Of a stretch of 16,339 nucleotides of DNA, positions 1 to 6,598 are shown in pieces. Numbering within the stretch: the first letter of the stretch is position 1; each line of letters starts with the position of its first letter. Source of the DNA: Actinomycetes bacterium (GTDB taxonomy: Bacteria; Actinomycetota; Aquicultoria; CAJVYJ01; JAUVQD01); contig JAUVQD010000007.1 in the NCBI GenBank assembly GCA_030598355.1, forward strand, positions 1 to 16,339, read 5' to 3'. The notes beneath the pieces are model-generated. The model ran no database searches. It saw only the letters and a list, made by a program, of their open reading frames with translations, and was not told the DNA's origin. The translations under genes and the position numbers were made by a program.

Positions 1-228
1 GGGGATTCAGCAGACAAAATATTTGCCTGGTATTACGACACAATGCTCGAGCAAAAGTGGAATATGAGCGGCCCAACCCTCGACGTCGCTCAAAATATCG
101 CCATTATTAAGAGTGAATTGGAAGACGTCAGTTTTCTAATAGACGCTCGCAGGTTTCGGAACGACAAAGGTGAATCTGAGGGCTCATCAATTATTCTGAC
201 CGCGCCCGCGCCGAAGGTCGGTTTCTAA
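1..228 (+). CDS. C-terminal fragment of an unidentified protein
   Basis: The reading frame is open from the first base of the window and stops at TAA 226-228, giving 75 residues of a protein whose start lies outside. An internal ATG at 43 exists, but it has no convincing ribosome binding site and the frame upstream of it is also protein-like, so I read this as the tail of a longer gene. I do not recognise the family. The segment beginning GDSADKIFAWY loosely recalls the small domain found at the C-terminus of some secreted or lipoprotein-type proteins (a 'D-S-A-D-K...W-Y' helix followed by strands). That is a weak impression, not an assignment. It ends 99 nt before gatC, and a promoter candidate lies between, so it is probably not co-transcribed with gatC. 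Confidence 0.5.
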   Translation, partial: GDSADKIFAWYYDTMLEQKWNMSGPTLDVAQNIAIIKSELEDVSFLIDARRFRNDKGESEGSSIILTAPAPKVGF

Positions 229-291
229 ACTACCGTGTATAGATATCTGTCATAAATCGTAAACCGTTTTTGTTTGTCGCTGTCATACCGC

Positions 292-321
292 TTGCCCAAG
301 TCGGGGCGGACTTGGTATATT
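292..321 (+). promoter_or_regulatory. Promoter of gatC, consistent with a leaderless mRNA
   Basis: A -35-like TTGCCC (292-297) is followed after 18 bp by TATATT (316-321), preceded by TG at 313-314, which makes an extended -10 element. The start point expected about 7 nt downstream falls on or next to the A of the gatC ATG at 328. No Shine-Dalgarno sequence is present upstream of that ATG, so a leaderless transcript is the simplest reading. The rest of the 229-327 gap shows no gene and no clear terminator. Confidence 0.5.
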
Positions 322-327
322 CTCTCC

Positions 328-609
328 ATGTCTATTTCAAAAGAAGAAGTTGAACACATAGCGCTTTTAGCGCGCCTCGAGCTAAGTGAGACTGAAAAAG
401 AACTGTTTGCCAGACAGCTTGGTCAAATTCTAGAGCATGCCGGGAAAATAGAGGAACTCGACACCAAAGATGTTGAGCCCACAGCCCATGCTCTTCCGGT
501 TGTAAATGTCTTTCGGCAAGACAAAGTTGGTAAAGAATTGGATGTTGAAGAAGCGCTCGCGAACGCGCCTGATAGAGAGGACGACTCTTTTGGAGTCCCC
601 AAGATTTAG
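328..609 (+). CDS. gatC: Aspartyl/glutamyl-tRNA amidotransferase subunit C (GatC)
   Basis: GatC is the small structural subunit of the GatCAB amidotransferase, which converts Glu-tRNA(Gln), and often Asp-tRNA(Asn), to the amidated form. It wraps around GatA and helps tether GatB. The 93-residue product begins MSISKEEVEHIALLARLEL, the classic GatC N-terminal helix, and continues through the conserved 'L..D..P..H..P..N..R.D' region (VEPTAHALPVVNVFRQDKV) to a C-terminal ending in FGVPKI, typical of the family. I chose ATG 328 over the upstream in-frame TTG at 274 because it gives the normal family length and because the promoter-like element lies between the two. gatA follows 18 nt later. The expected partner gatB is not in this window. 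Confidence 0.95.
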   Translation: MSISKEEVEHIALLARLELSETEKELFARQLGQILEHAGKIEELDTKDVEPTAHALPVVNVFRQDKVGKELDVEEALANAPDREDDSFGVPKI

Positions 610-627
610 TTTGAGCAAAGTCTAAGT

Positions 628-2088
628 ATGGATTTATACAAGCTAAACATTGAGCAAGCGTCGGCCAAGTTAAGAGCGAAAGAAATAACGTCGGTCGAGT
701 TGACCAAATCAATCCTTGATCGGATAGAAAAAATTGACGGCCAAGTCAAAGCCTTTCTTTTTGTTGATAAAGAAGGGGCTTTGGCACAAGCAAAAGAGGC
801 TGATAAACGCTTGGCGACAGAGAAAGACGGTCCAATTCTTTTAGGTGTACCGGTCGCTGTTAAGGATAATATTTGCACTCATGGCGTACCAACTACCTGC
901 GCTTCCAAAATACTAAATGGCTTTGTTCCTCCCTATGACGCTACAGTTATTACGGCGTTAAAGGGCGAGGGCGCCGTTGTTATCGGCAAGACCAATCTCG
1001 ATGAGTTTGCCATGGGCTCGTCAACAGAAAACTCAGAAAAACAAGTGACGGGGAACCCATGGGACTTAAAACGTGTCCCGGGTGGCTCAAGCGGAGGATC
1101 CGCGGCTTCGGTCGCCGCCGATGAAGCTATCGGGGCGATTGGTTCCGATACTGGTGGGTCAATTAGACAACCCGCGTCTTTCTGCGGTGTGGTCGGGTTG
1201 AAGCCAACCTATGGCTTAGTCTCAAGATACGGACTGGTCGCTTTCGCTTCGTCCCTTGATCAAATAGGGCCGCTGACGAAGTCTGTTACAGACGCGGCGA
1301 TAATGCTCCAGGCTATTTGTGGTCACGACACTTCCGATTCAACGTCGCTTGATTACCAACCGCCAAACTATTTGGATAGCCTTAAGAACGGGATAAAGGG
1401 GCTTAAGTTTGGAATACCAAAAGAGCTTTTTGGCGAGGGCTGCCAAGACGAGATTCGAGATTCCATTCAAGATACGATCAAACTTATTGAGTCCTTGGGT
1501 GGCGAGGTAGCAGAGACAAGCCTGCCGACTTTTGAATATGCGCTGCCGGCTTACTATATAATCGCGCCTGCTGAGGCGAGCTCGAATCTGTCGAGATTTG
1601 ACGGCGTTCGCTACGGGCACCGGGCAAAAGATGCGGCGGGGATGATCGATTCATACAAAAAGACGCGAGCCGAGGGGTTTGGGTCTGAGGTAAAGCGCCG
1701 GATTATGCTGGGCACATATGCCCTCAGCGCCGGTTATTATGATGCCTACTACGGTCAAGCGCAAAAAGTTCGCACCTTGATTATTAAGGAGTTTGCAGAC
1801 GCCTTTGAGAAATTTGATCTTTTGATTTCTCCGACAACACCGACAACCGCATTTGAAATTGGCGCCAAGACAGACGATCCGCTACAGATGTATCTCTCGG
1901 ACGTCTGCACTATTCCAAGCAACCTTGCTGGTATACCAGCGATTTCAATACCTGTTGGGCTTTCCCGGGGTTTGCCGGTCGGCCTTCAGATAATGGGGAA
2001 GCACTTTGATGAGTCGACGATGCTCAGCGCGGCCCGCGCGCTTGAGAAAGAAGTTGATTTCAAGATAACCCCGGAATTAGCGGGTTAG
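628..2088 (+). CDS. gatA: Aspartyl/glutamyl-tRNA amidotransferase subunit A (GatA)
   Basis: GatA is the amidase subunit of GatCAB. It hydrolyses glutamine and delivers ammonia to the tRNA-bound glutamate or aspartate activated by GatB. The protein has 486 residues, the usual length. The amidase-signature catalytic triad is complete: Lys79 in GVPVAVKDN, Ser154 in the GGSSGGSAAS loop, and Ser178 in GSDTGGSIRQP; the numbering coincides with that of well-studied GatA proteins. The product ends in KITPELAG and the stop is TAG 2086-2088. The start at ATG 628 has only a weak purine stretch upstream, so translation may be coupled to gatC, which ends 18 nt earlier. The next gene starts at the base after the stop. 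Confidence 0.97.
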   Translation: MDLYKLNIEQASAKLRAKEITSVELTKSILDRIEKIDGQVKAFLFVDKEGALAQAKEADKRLATEKDGPILLGVPVAVKDNICTHGVPTTCASKILNGFVPPYDATVITALKGEGAVVIGKTNLDEFAMGSSTENSEKQVTGNPWDLKRVPGGSSGGSAASVAADEAIGAIGSDTGGSIRQPASFCGVVGLKPTYGLVSRYGLVAFASSLDQIGPLTKSVTDAAIMLQAICGHDTSDSTSLDYQPPNYLDSLKNGIKGLKFGIPKELFGEGCQDEIRDSIQDTIKLIESLGGEVAETSLPTFEYALPAYYIIAPAEASSNLSRFDGVRYGHRAKDAAGMIDSYKKTRAEGFGSEVKRRIMLGTYALSAGYYDAYYGQAQKVRTLIIKEFADAFEKFDLLISPTTPTTAFEIGAKTDDPLQMYLSDVCTIPSNLAGIPAISIPVGLSRGLPVGLQIMGKHFDESTMLSAARALEKEVDFKITPELAG

Positions 2089-4008
2089 GTGAAGAAAACG
2101 TTTCCAAAACTATTCAGCCCCACGCGAATCGGCCACCTTCAATTACGTAACCGGCTGATTATGTCTCTTTATCCAACAAAGTATACGACGGATAGCCAGG
2201 TAAACGACCGGCTTATTGAATTCTTCCGAGCTCGGGCTAAGGGTGGAGCGGCCATGATTGTGCTTGACGGCGGGTGCCTTGATTACCCGGCCGCCTACAA
2301 GGGGGCCGTTGAGCTGCGGATGGATACTGAAGACCATGTGGCTGGCCTCAAGCGATTGATCAGCGCTGTAAAAAGTGAGGGCGCGCTTGCTTTTATGCAT
2401 CTGAATTATCCCGCCGGCCCAATAGTGTCTGAGGGTACGTCCGGCGCTATTGAGAAAAAAGGGCGTTGGATGCTTCCCCTGATTTCGGCCGGCGATGAAG
2501 ATCGCGTCAAAGGTCTGTCGAAGATATTCGGGACGGGCGCGGCGCGGGCCAAAGAGATTGGCTACGACGGTGTGGAGGTTCAAGCGAGCTGGGGCGATAT
2601 CGTAGCCCAATTCTTATCACCGCTGTCAAATAAACGAACTGATAGCTATGGCGGCTCGCTAGAGAATAGATCTCGTCTTTTACTTGAGATTGTTTTGGAG
2701 ATAAGAAAAACCGGCGGCGACAATTTCCCCGTGCAAATTAAGCTAGTCGTTGACGAGTTGATTTCCGGAGGTTTTGATTTGGAAGAGGCGAAGACAGTCG
2801 CTGAGAGCCTTGAGCGTGTCGGGGCGGATTCAATCCTGGTTACTGTCGGTAACAAGAAGACAAAAAAACACTCGATACCTTCTCATTCTCTTCCGGCCGG
2901 AGTTTCGGTGCCGTATGCCAAGGCGATAAAATCAGCGGTCAGCATACCGGTCATCGCAATGGGAAAGATAAGCATACCGGAACTGGCTGAGCGGGTCCTT
3001 GAAAAACGTAGCGCTGACTTAGTAGCTATGACACGAGCACTTATAGCCGATCCTGAGCTACCAAACAAGGCGCAAGCCGGACAGGTCGAGGACATCAGGG
3101 GATGCATATATTGTCTGGAAGATTGCGCCGACAAAGGAGTCAAGGGGCTCGGGCGCGCGTGCGTAAATAATCCCATGGCCGGACTTGAAGACGAGATAAG
3201 AATTACAAAAGCGGTAGATTCCGAAAACGTTTGGGTGATCGGGGGCGGGCCCGCCGGCATGCAAGCGGCGCTGACGGCGGCTGAGCGCGGGCATGCAGTA
3301 AGTTTGTTCGAAAAGCACGGCCATCTAGGCGGCCAGTTTCGTTTGGCTGCGTTGACTCCCTACAAAGGGGAGGTCAGCGAAGTGTTGCGTTGGCTAGAGG
3401 TTCAGCTCGATAAATCAAGCGTTAAGGTTAGCCTGAATCATCCTGTTTCAGCAGCAGAAATTATCGATGCCAAACCTGATTCTGTAATACTTGCCACCGG
3501 CTCAGAATCGAGGATCCCGGTCATGCCGGGAATTGATCAAGAGTACGTCTTTCAAGCGCAAGAATACTTGGAGAAGCGCGTGAAGCCTGGCAGGAATGTG
3601 GTAGTTATCGGAGGCGGTGAAGTTGGGTGTGAGGTCGCTGAATCCGCGGTCGACAGCGGTAGCCAGGTTGTGGTTATCGAGATGCTAAGCGAGCTTTTAC
3701 CGCGGATGAAATCGCTACCTAGGACAGAGCTTCTAGGGCGATTGACGGAAAAAGGGGTTGTCTTGTTGACTGATCATGGTGCTAGTGCGATTTCCGCAAA
3801 TACAGTAATGGCCACGAGACAAGGTGGACAGAAGAAGACAATAGACGCTGATACCGTCATATATGCAGTCGGTATGAATTCAAGACGAGAACTCTACCAC
3901 GATTTGCAGGGTGCGGTTAAGAACGTGCACTTGATCGGCGACGCCGAAGAGCCGGGAAATGTCGGGCACGCGTTGCGAACCGCGCTACGCGTAGCTTCCA
4001 CCATTTAA
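2089..4008 (+). CDS. Old Yellow Enzyme-type NADH:flavin oxidoreductase with C-terminal FAD/NAD domain (2,4-dienoyl-CoA reductase/TMADH architecture)
   Basis: This 639-residue protein has the layout of 2,4-dienoyl-CoA reductase and trimethylamine dehydrogenase. An FMN-binding TIM barrel (about 1-335) begins FPKLFSPTRIGHLQLRNR and contains QFLSPLSNKRTDSYGGSLEN. A [4Fe-4S] motif follows with Cys339, Cys342, Cys346 and Cys358 (C-x2-C-x3-C-x11-C). FAD/NAD(P)-binding folds follow, with GGGPAG near residue 385 and a second Rossmann motif VVVIGGGEVG near residue 505. The pattern implies electron flow from NAD(P)H via FAD and Fe-S to FMN. At the position of the catalytic tyrosine of FadH-type enzymes (the GY in GSEGY) the sequence reads SWGD, putting Asp170 there, and the HxxH-like motif seen in other OYEs is absent. 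The substrate therefore cannot be inferred. The GTG start directly abuts the gatA TAG, suggesting translational coupling. Confidence 0.9.
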   Translation: MKKTFPKLFSPTRIGHLQLRNRLIMSLYPTKYTTDSQVNDRLIEFFRARAKGGAAMIVLDGGCLDYPAAYKGAVELRMDTEDHVAGLKRLISAVKSEGALAFMHLNYPAGPIVSEGTSGAIEKKGRWMLPLISAGDEDRVKGLSKIFGTGAARAKEIGYDGVEVQASWGDIVAQFLSPLSNKRTDSYGGSLENRSRLLLEIVLEIRKTGGDNFPVQIKLVVDELISGGFDLEEAKTVAESLERVGADSILVTVGNKKTKKHSIPSHSLPAGVSVPYAKAIKSAVSIPVIAMGKISIPELAERVLEKRSADLVAMTRALIADPELPNKAQAGQVEDIRGCIYCLEDCADKGVKGLGRACVNNPMAGLEDEIRITKAVDSENVWVIGGGPAGMQAALTAAERGHAVSLFEKHGHLGGQFRLAALTPYKGEVSEVLRWLEVQLDKSSVKVSLNHPVSAAEIIDAKPDSVILATGSESRIPVMPGIDQEYVFQAQEYLEKRVKPGRNVVVIGGGEVGCEVAESAVDSGSQVVVIEMLSELLPRMKSLPRTELLGRLTEKGVVLLTDHGASAISANTVMATRQGGQKKTIDADTVIYAVGMNSRRELYHDLQGAVKNVHLIGDAEEPGNVGHALRTALRVASTI

Positions 4009-4013
4009 AATCC

Positions 4014-4038
4014 AGCAATGGCCCCTTAGGCTATGGCT
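4014..4038. terminator. Hairpin between convergent genes, possible bidirectional terminator
   Basis: AGCAATGGCC (4014-4023) can pair with GGCTATGGCT (4029-4038) around a 5-nt loop, with one mismatch and one G-U pair. The hairpin sits where the plus-strand oxidoreductase gene (ends 4008) and the minus-strand nifU-like gene (ends 4026) converge. A short T-run follows on the minus-strand side (GGATTTT), and there is none close on the plus side. Position supports termination; the stem overlaps the last codons of the nifU-like gene. Confidence 0.35.
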
Positions 4039-4250
4039 GATTCGACGCTTTTAACCTCAGGAATGTTCTCTTTTAGAACCCGCTCGACGCCATTTTTTAA
4101 TGTCATCTGCGACATCGGGCAACCGTTACAAGCCCCGGTAAGCCTGACCGTGACGATGCCATCTTTAATATCTACCAACTCGACATCTCCGCCATCTGCT
4201 TGGAGATGAGGTCGAATTTGTTCTAGTACTTCTTCGACTTTTTCACGCAT
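4026..4250 (-). CDS. NifU C-terminal-domain Fe-S cluster scaffold protein
   Basis: A 74-residue stand-alone NifU C-terminal (Nfu) domain. It begins with the helix MREKVEEVLEQIRPHLQADG, followed by GDVELVDI and the cluster-binding motif with Cys41 and Cys44 (ACNGCPMSQMTL). Proteins of this type bind a [4Fe-4S] or [2Fe-2S] cluster between two subunits and hand it to apo-proteins. The ribosome binding site is strong: GAGGAGG on the minus strand (4265-4259), 8 nt from the ATG. It is a single-gene unit on the opposite strand to all its neighbours, with its own promoter. It could supply the Fe-S oxidoreductase next door, but it is more likely a general housekeeping carrier. Confidence 0.93.
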   Translation of the reverse strand: MREKVEEVLEQIRPHLQADGGDVELVDIKDGIVTVRLTGACNGCPMSQMTLKNGVERVLKENIPEVKSVESAIA

Positions 4251-4274
4251 AACAATAACCTCCTCAAGCTATTA

Positions 4275-4304
4275 AATATATCACCATCAACCCCATCTGT
4301 CTAA
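4275..4304 (-). promoter_or_regulatory. Promoter of the nifU-like gene
   Basis: On the minus strand TTAGAC (4304-4299) and TATATT (4280-4275) are separated by 18 bp. The predicted start near 4268 would leave an 18-nt 5' end carrying the GAGGAGG ribosome binding site. This site and the plus-strand promoter near 4340 are divergent, about 35 bp apart. Confidence 0.5.
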
Positions 4305-4335
4305 GCAATTTCCTATGTCTTTCCCTCTCTAAATT

Positions 4336-4349
4336 TGGTACAATATAAT
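4336..4349 (+). promoter_or_regulatory. -10 region of the yjbQ operon promoter
   Basis: Two overlapping -10 candidates lie here: an extended -10 TG-n-TACAAT (4336-4344) and a perfect TATAAT (4344-4349). The -35 region is poor (TTTCCC near 4320), so the extended -10 or an activator may matter. Transcription from about 4351-4357 would give a leader of about 235 nt before yjbQ. Confidence 0.5.
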
Positions 4350-4350
4350 T

Positions 4351-4588
4351 GTGAGAGGTATAAAAGAGAGGTAAGCTCGGCTAAGCCGTTGGCCTAAAGG
4401 GAAACTGAACCTTCTCTACTTACATGGCCCATCCGGAGTTCGATGGTTCGATTGCAGTTCACTTGAACTACATAAGAATTGTCGACAGGATGCAGAAGGT
4501 TTTTACCTTAGGGTCAGACACTGTAGGTTAACGCTAGCTCGGGCTTCTTTCTTGCAAAAAATTGACTCTGGTTGAGCTGGAGGAACAA
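4351..4588 (+). promoter_or_regulatory. Long 5' leader of the yjbQ operon with several hairpins, class unknown
   Basis: No recognised gene or riboswitch class fills this stretch. It opens with a tandem repeat of GAGAGGTA (4353-4360 and 4366-4373). Several short hairpins follow: CGGC/GCCG with a TAA loop (4378-4388), CCATC/GATGG (about 4429-4446), AGTTC/GAACT with a 4-nt loop (about 4456-4469) and AAGGT/ACCTT with a TTTT loop (about 4496-4509). None has the poly-T tail of an intrinsic terminator. A short open frame, ATG 4424 to TAA 4529-4531 (35 codons), overlaps the hairpins but lacks a ribosome binding site. The leader ends with the GGAGG (4579-4583) used by yjbQ. It could be a regulatory leader; no ligand or mechanism can be named from sequence. 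Confidence 0.35.
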
Positions 4589-4999
4589 TTGATTAAGCGC
4601 TTCTTGGTGGAGACATCGAGTCGAAACCAAATGGTGGACATTACTTCTCAAGTTGAGGATATTGTGAGCGGGTCGGGTGTGCGGAACGGTCTTTGCCTGA
4701 TCCAAGTCCTTCACACAACCGCCGGGCTGACAATAAACGAAAACGCAGATCCCGATGTACGCGTTGATATCATAGAACAGCTGACCAGGATAGTTCCATT
4801 TTCAAAAGACTACCATCATAATGAAGGCAACTCGGACGCTCATGTAAAAGCTAGCCTCGTCGGTTTTTCTGAGAGTTTGTTTGTTGACGATAGCGCTTTG
4901 GTTCTTGGTACCTGGCAAGGGGTGTACCTTTGCGAATTTGATGGACCCCGTCGTCGTTATGTCGTAGTTAAAGTAGTAAGTGACGAGATAAAAGGGTAA
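4589..4999 (+). CDS. YjbQ/UPF0047 family protein (secondary thiamine-phosphate synthase type)
   Basis: The 136-residue product matches the YjbQ/UPF0047 family throughout. It begins with TSSRNQMVDIT, then has HTTAGLTINENADPD (His42), HHNEGNSDAH (His76, His77, His85), GTWQG and a basic C-terminal strand. Members of this family weakly complement thiamine-phosphate synthase mutants in E. coli, but their main physiological reaction is not established. The start is TTG 4589, placed 5 nt after GGAGG 4579-4583. The in-frame TTG at 4562 would add nine residues that the family lacks. The stop overlaps the next gene's ATG by one base (TAATG), so the two are translationally coupled. Confidence 0.92.
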   Translation: MIKRFLVETSSRNQMVDITSQVEDIVSGSGVRNGLCLIQVLHTTAGLTINENADPDVRVDIIEQLTRIVPFSKDYHHNEGNSDAHVKASLVGFSESLFVDDSALVLGTWQGVYLCEFDGPRRRYVVVKVVSDEIKG

Positions 5000-5958
5000 T
5001 GCGCGAACAAAATATAGATATTAAAAAGCTGAATATTCTTAGCTGGCGGCGTGCCAAAGAGGTCGTGCGTCTTCACCTTTTCGACTTACAAGATGGGTCT
5101 AGCTGGACTACGCGCGCGGCGATTATCGCCGGCAAAAAGCAAGGCCCGGTAGTAACTGTTGTAGCCGGACAACATGGTGATGAATGGAACGGTATCTTTA
5201 TTGCCCATCGCTTATTCGAGGAGATAGAGCTCCAAGACCTCACAGGAACACTGGTAATTTTGCCGCTGGCTAATCCGTTCTCATTTCTTCAAAAATCACG
5301 GGTTAGCGTGCTTGATCAGATCGACATGAATAGAAGCTACGATGTGGGTGGTGAGCGTCATCCAACCTCCTTGGCAGGGTCAATGCTGTTTGAAGAGATT
5401 TTTGGCAAATCTAACTTTGTCGTTGATATTCATAGTGGCGGTCCGGGATCTTATCTACCAAATGTAGGCGTTGTTGAACAGGGAAGGTTTGAGGTCGCGT
5501 CTTATTTCAATACCGGATCGGTCGTCCTGGTCCAACGCGATCACGGAACTTTAATTGGGGCATCAGAGAGGCATAGCATTCCGGCCTTCTCGCTGCAGGT
5601 AGGTCAATCTTTGGATATTGACTATGAGGCCTGCGAGCGTATGGTTGACAGTTTGTTGAATTTCTTTAGAGGTGTCGATTTAATACCGGAAGATACTGAA
5701 ACTTTAGATAACCAGAAGTTGTTCACAGAGAAAAAATTACTGGTTGCACCTGAAGGCGGTTTTGTCACGTTAGATGTCTCTTTAGGCGAGCAAGTCGAGA
5801 CGGGCCAACGCATAGGTGAGATAGAGCCGCTTTTTGGAGAGCCGATCGAAATAGTCGCCCCCGGTGACGGACATGTGATATATATTAGAAAAGAGCCAAT
5901 CATGAGTCGCGGCGATAGTATTGTTCATCTTGTCAGGCGCGGAAGCTCTCAGCGATAG
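4999..5958 (+). CDS. Succinylglutamate desuccinylase/aspartoacylase family zinc hydrolase
   Basis: A 319-residue protein of the AstE/AspA branch of the M14 metallopeptidase superfamily. Zinc ligands are visible as His59 and Glu62 in GQHGDEW and His145 in VDIHSGG; DMNRSY (Asn111-Arg112) corresponds to the substrate-binding DxNR segment. Residues of about 245-312 form a beta-rich barrel of the biotinyl/lipoyl sandwich type (VAPEGGFVTLDVSLGEQV, then IVAPGDGHV), common in this subfamily. The family removes acyl groups from acyl-amino acids or cleaves small amide substrates in the cytoplasm. The substrate here is unknown: no arginine-succinyltransferase pathway gene is nearby, so an AstE role is unlikely. 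It overlaps yjbQ by one base and precedes murI by 49 nt. Confidence 0.85.
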   Translation: MREQNIDIKKLNILSWRRAKEVVRLHLFDLQDGSSWTTRAAIIAGKKQGPVVTVVAGQHGDEWNGIFIAHRLFEEIELQDLTGTLVILPLANPFSFLQKSRVSVLDQIDMNRSYDVGGERHPTSLAGSMLFEEIFGKSNFVVDIHSGGPGSYLPNVGVVEQGRFEVASYFNTGSVVLVQRDHGTLIGASERHSIPAFSLQVGQSLDIDYEACERMVDSLLNFFRGVDLIPEDTETLDNQKLFTEKKLLVAPEGGFVTLDVSLGEQVETGQRIGEIEPLFGEPIEIVAPGDGHVIYIRKEPIMSRGDSIVHLVRRGSSQR

Positions 5959-6007
5959 GCACTAAGCTTAAGATACGTTTTTGATAGGGTTGCGGTCAGG
6001 AGGGGTC

Positions 6008-6598
6008 TTGGACAACCCGGTTGGGATATTTGATTCAGGCGTCGGCGGCTTAACGGTTATGCAAGAGATAATTAAGCAGTTGCCGTATGAAAACCTAATA
6101 TATTTTGGAGACACCGCCCGCGTGCCTTATGGTCCCCGGCCTCTTGAGGAAGTCAGGGGATTTGTTTTTGAGATAATAAATTACCTGGTCGAGCGCGAGG
6201 TTAAACTGGTTGTAGTTGCTTGCAACACTGCAACAGCAGCGGGGCTGATCGAAGCTCAAGCACATTTTGACGTCCCCGTAGTCGGTGTTATCGAACCGAG
6301 CGCACGCGGTGCTGTCCAGGCAACTCGAGATCGTCGTGTTGGCGTCATCGGGACTGTGGGTACAATTAATAGCGGTGCTTATTCGAAAGCTATAAGAGCA
6401 TTAGATGCCGGAGTAACTGTCTATTCAGCCCATTGTCCAAAGTTTGTGGAGATAGTGGAAAAAGGCATGATATCAGACGCTAATTTTTTGCGGCCGAAGA
6501 CATATAATCTTGCTAAGACTTACTTAACGCCGCTGCTCAGGGTTGAAATTGACAGCTTGATTTTGGGGTGTACACATTATCCTCTCCTAAAGGGTTAG
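6008..6598 (+). CDS. murI: Glutamate racemase, 5' part of a murI gene interrupted by an in-frame amber codon
   Basis: MurI interconverts L- and D-glutamate, supplying D-Glu for peptidoglycan. The fragment starts at TTG 6008, preceded by AGGAGG (5998-6003), and reads DNPVGIFDSGVGGLTV. All classical catalytic landmarks are before the stop: Asp9-Ser10, Cys72 in VACNTATA, and Cys188-Thr-His in LGCTHYPLL. TAG at 6596-6598 then ends translation after 196 residues, well short of the usual 260-280. The same frame continues with clear MurI sequence to 6847 (separate entry), so one codon interrupts an otherwise intact gene. An upstream in-frame TTG at 5981 would lengthen the N-terminus by nine residues, but lacks a good ribosome binding site. 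The break could be a real mutation, an assembly error, or amber readthrough; TAG is an ordinary stop for four nearby genes, which argues against recoding. Confidence 0.9.
   Translation: MDNPVGIFDSGVGGLTVMQEIIKQLPYENLIYFGDTARVPYGPRPLEEVRGFVFEIINYLVEREVKLVVVACNTATAAGLIEAQAHFDVPVVGVIEPSARGAVQATRDRRVGVIGTVGTINSGAYSKAIRALDAGVTVYSAHCPKFVEIVEKGMISDANFLRPKTYNLAKTYLTPLLRVEIDSLILGCTHYPLLKG

Noticed and set aside
274..327. Upstream TTG start extending gatC by 18 residues
   Set aside because: There is no ribosome binding site, the extra residues do not resemble GatC, and a promoter-like element lies inside the extension.
2143..2610. 155-codon open frame on the minus strand
   Set aside because: It lies wholly inside the oxidoreductase gene, whose plus-strand product has clear family motifs; the reverse product resembles nothing.
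4440..4475. tRNA-like GGTTCGATT in the yjbQ leader
   Set aside because: The flanking bases do not form the 5-bp T stem, and no acceptor or anticodon arm can be built around it.
6596..6598. Pyrrolysine or general amber recoding in this organism
   Set aside because: Five other genes in the window end in TAG with no homologous continuation, and MurI has no known need for pyrrolysine; mutation or sequence error is simpler.
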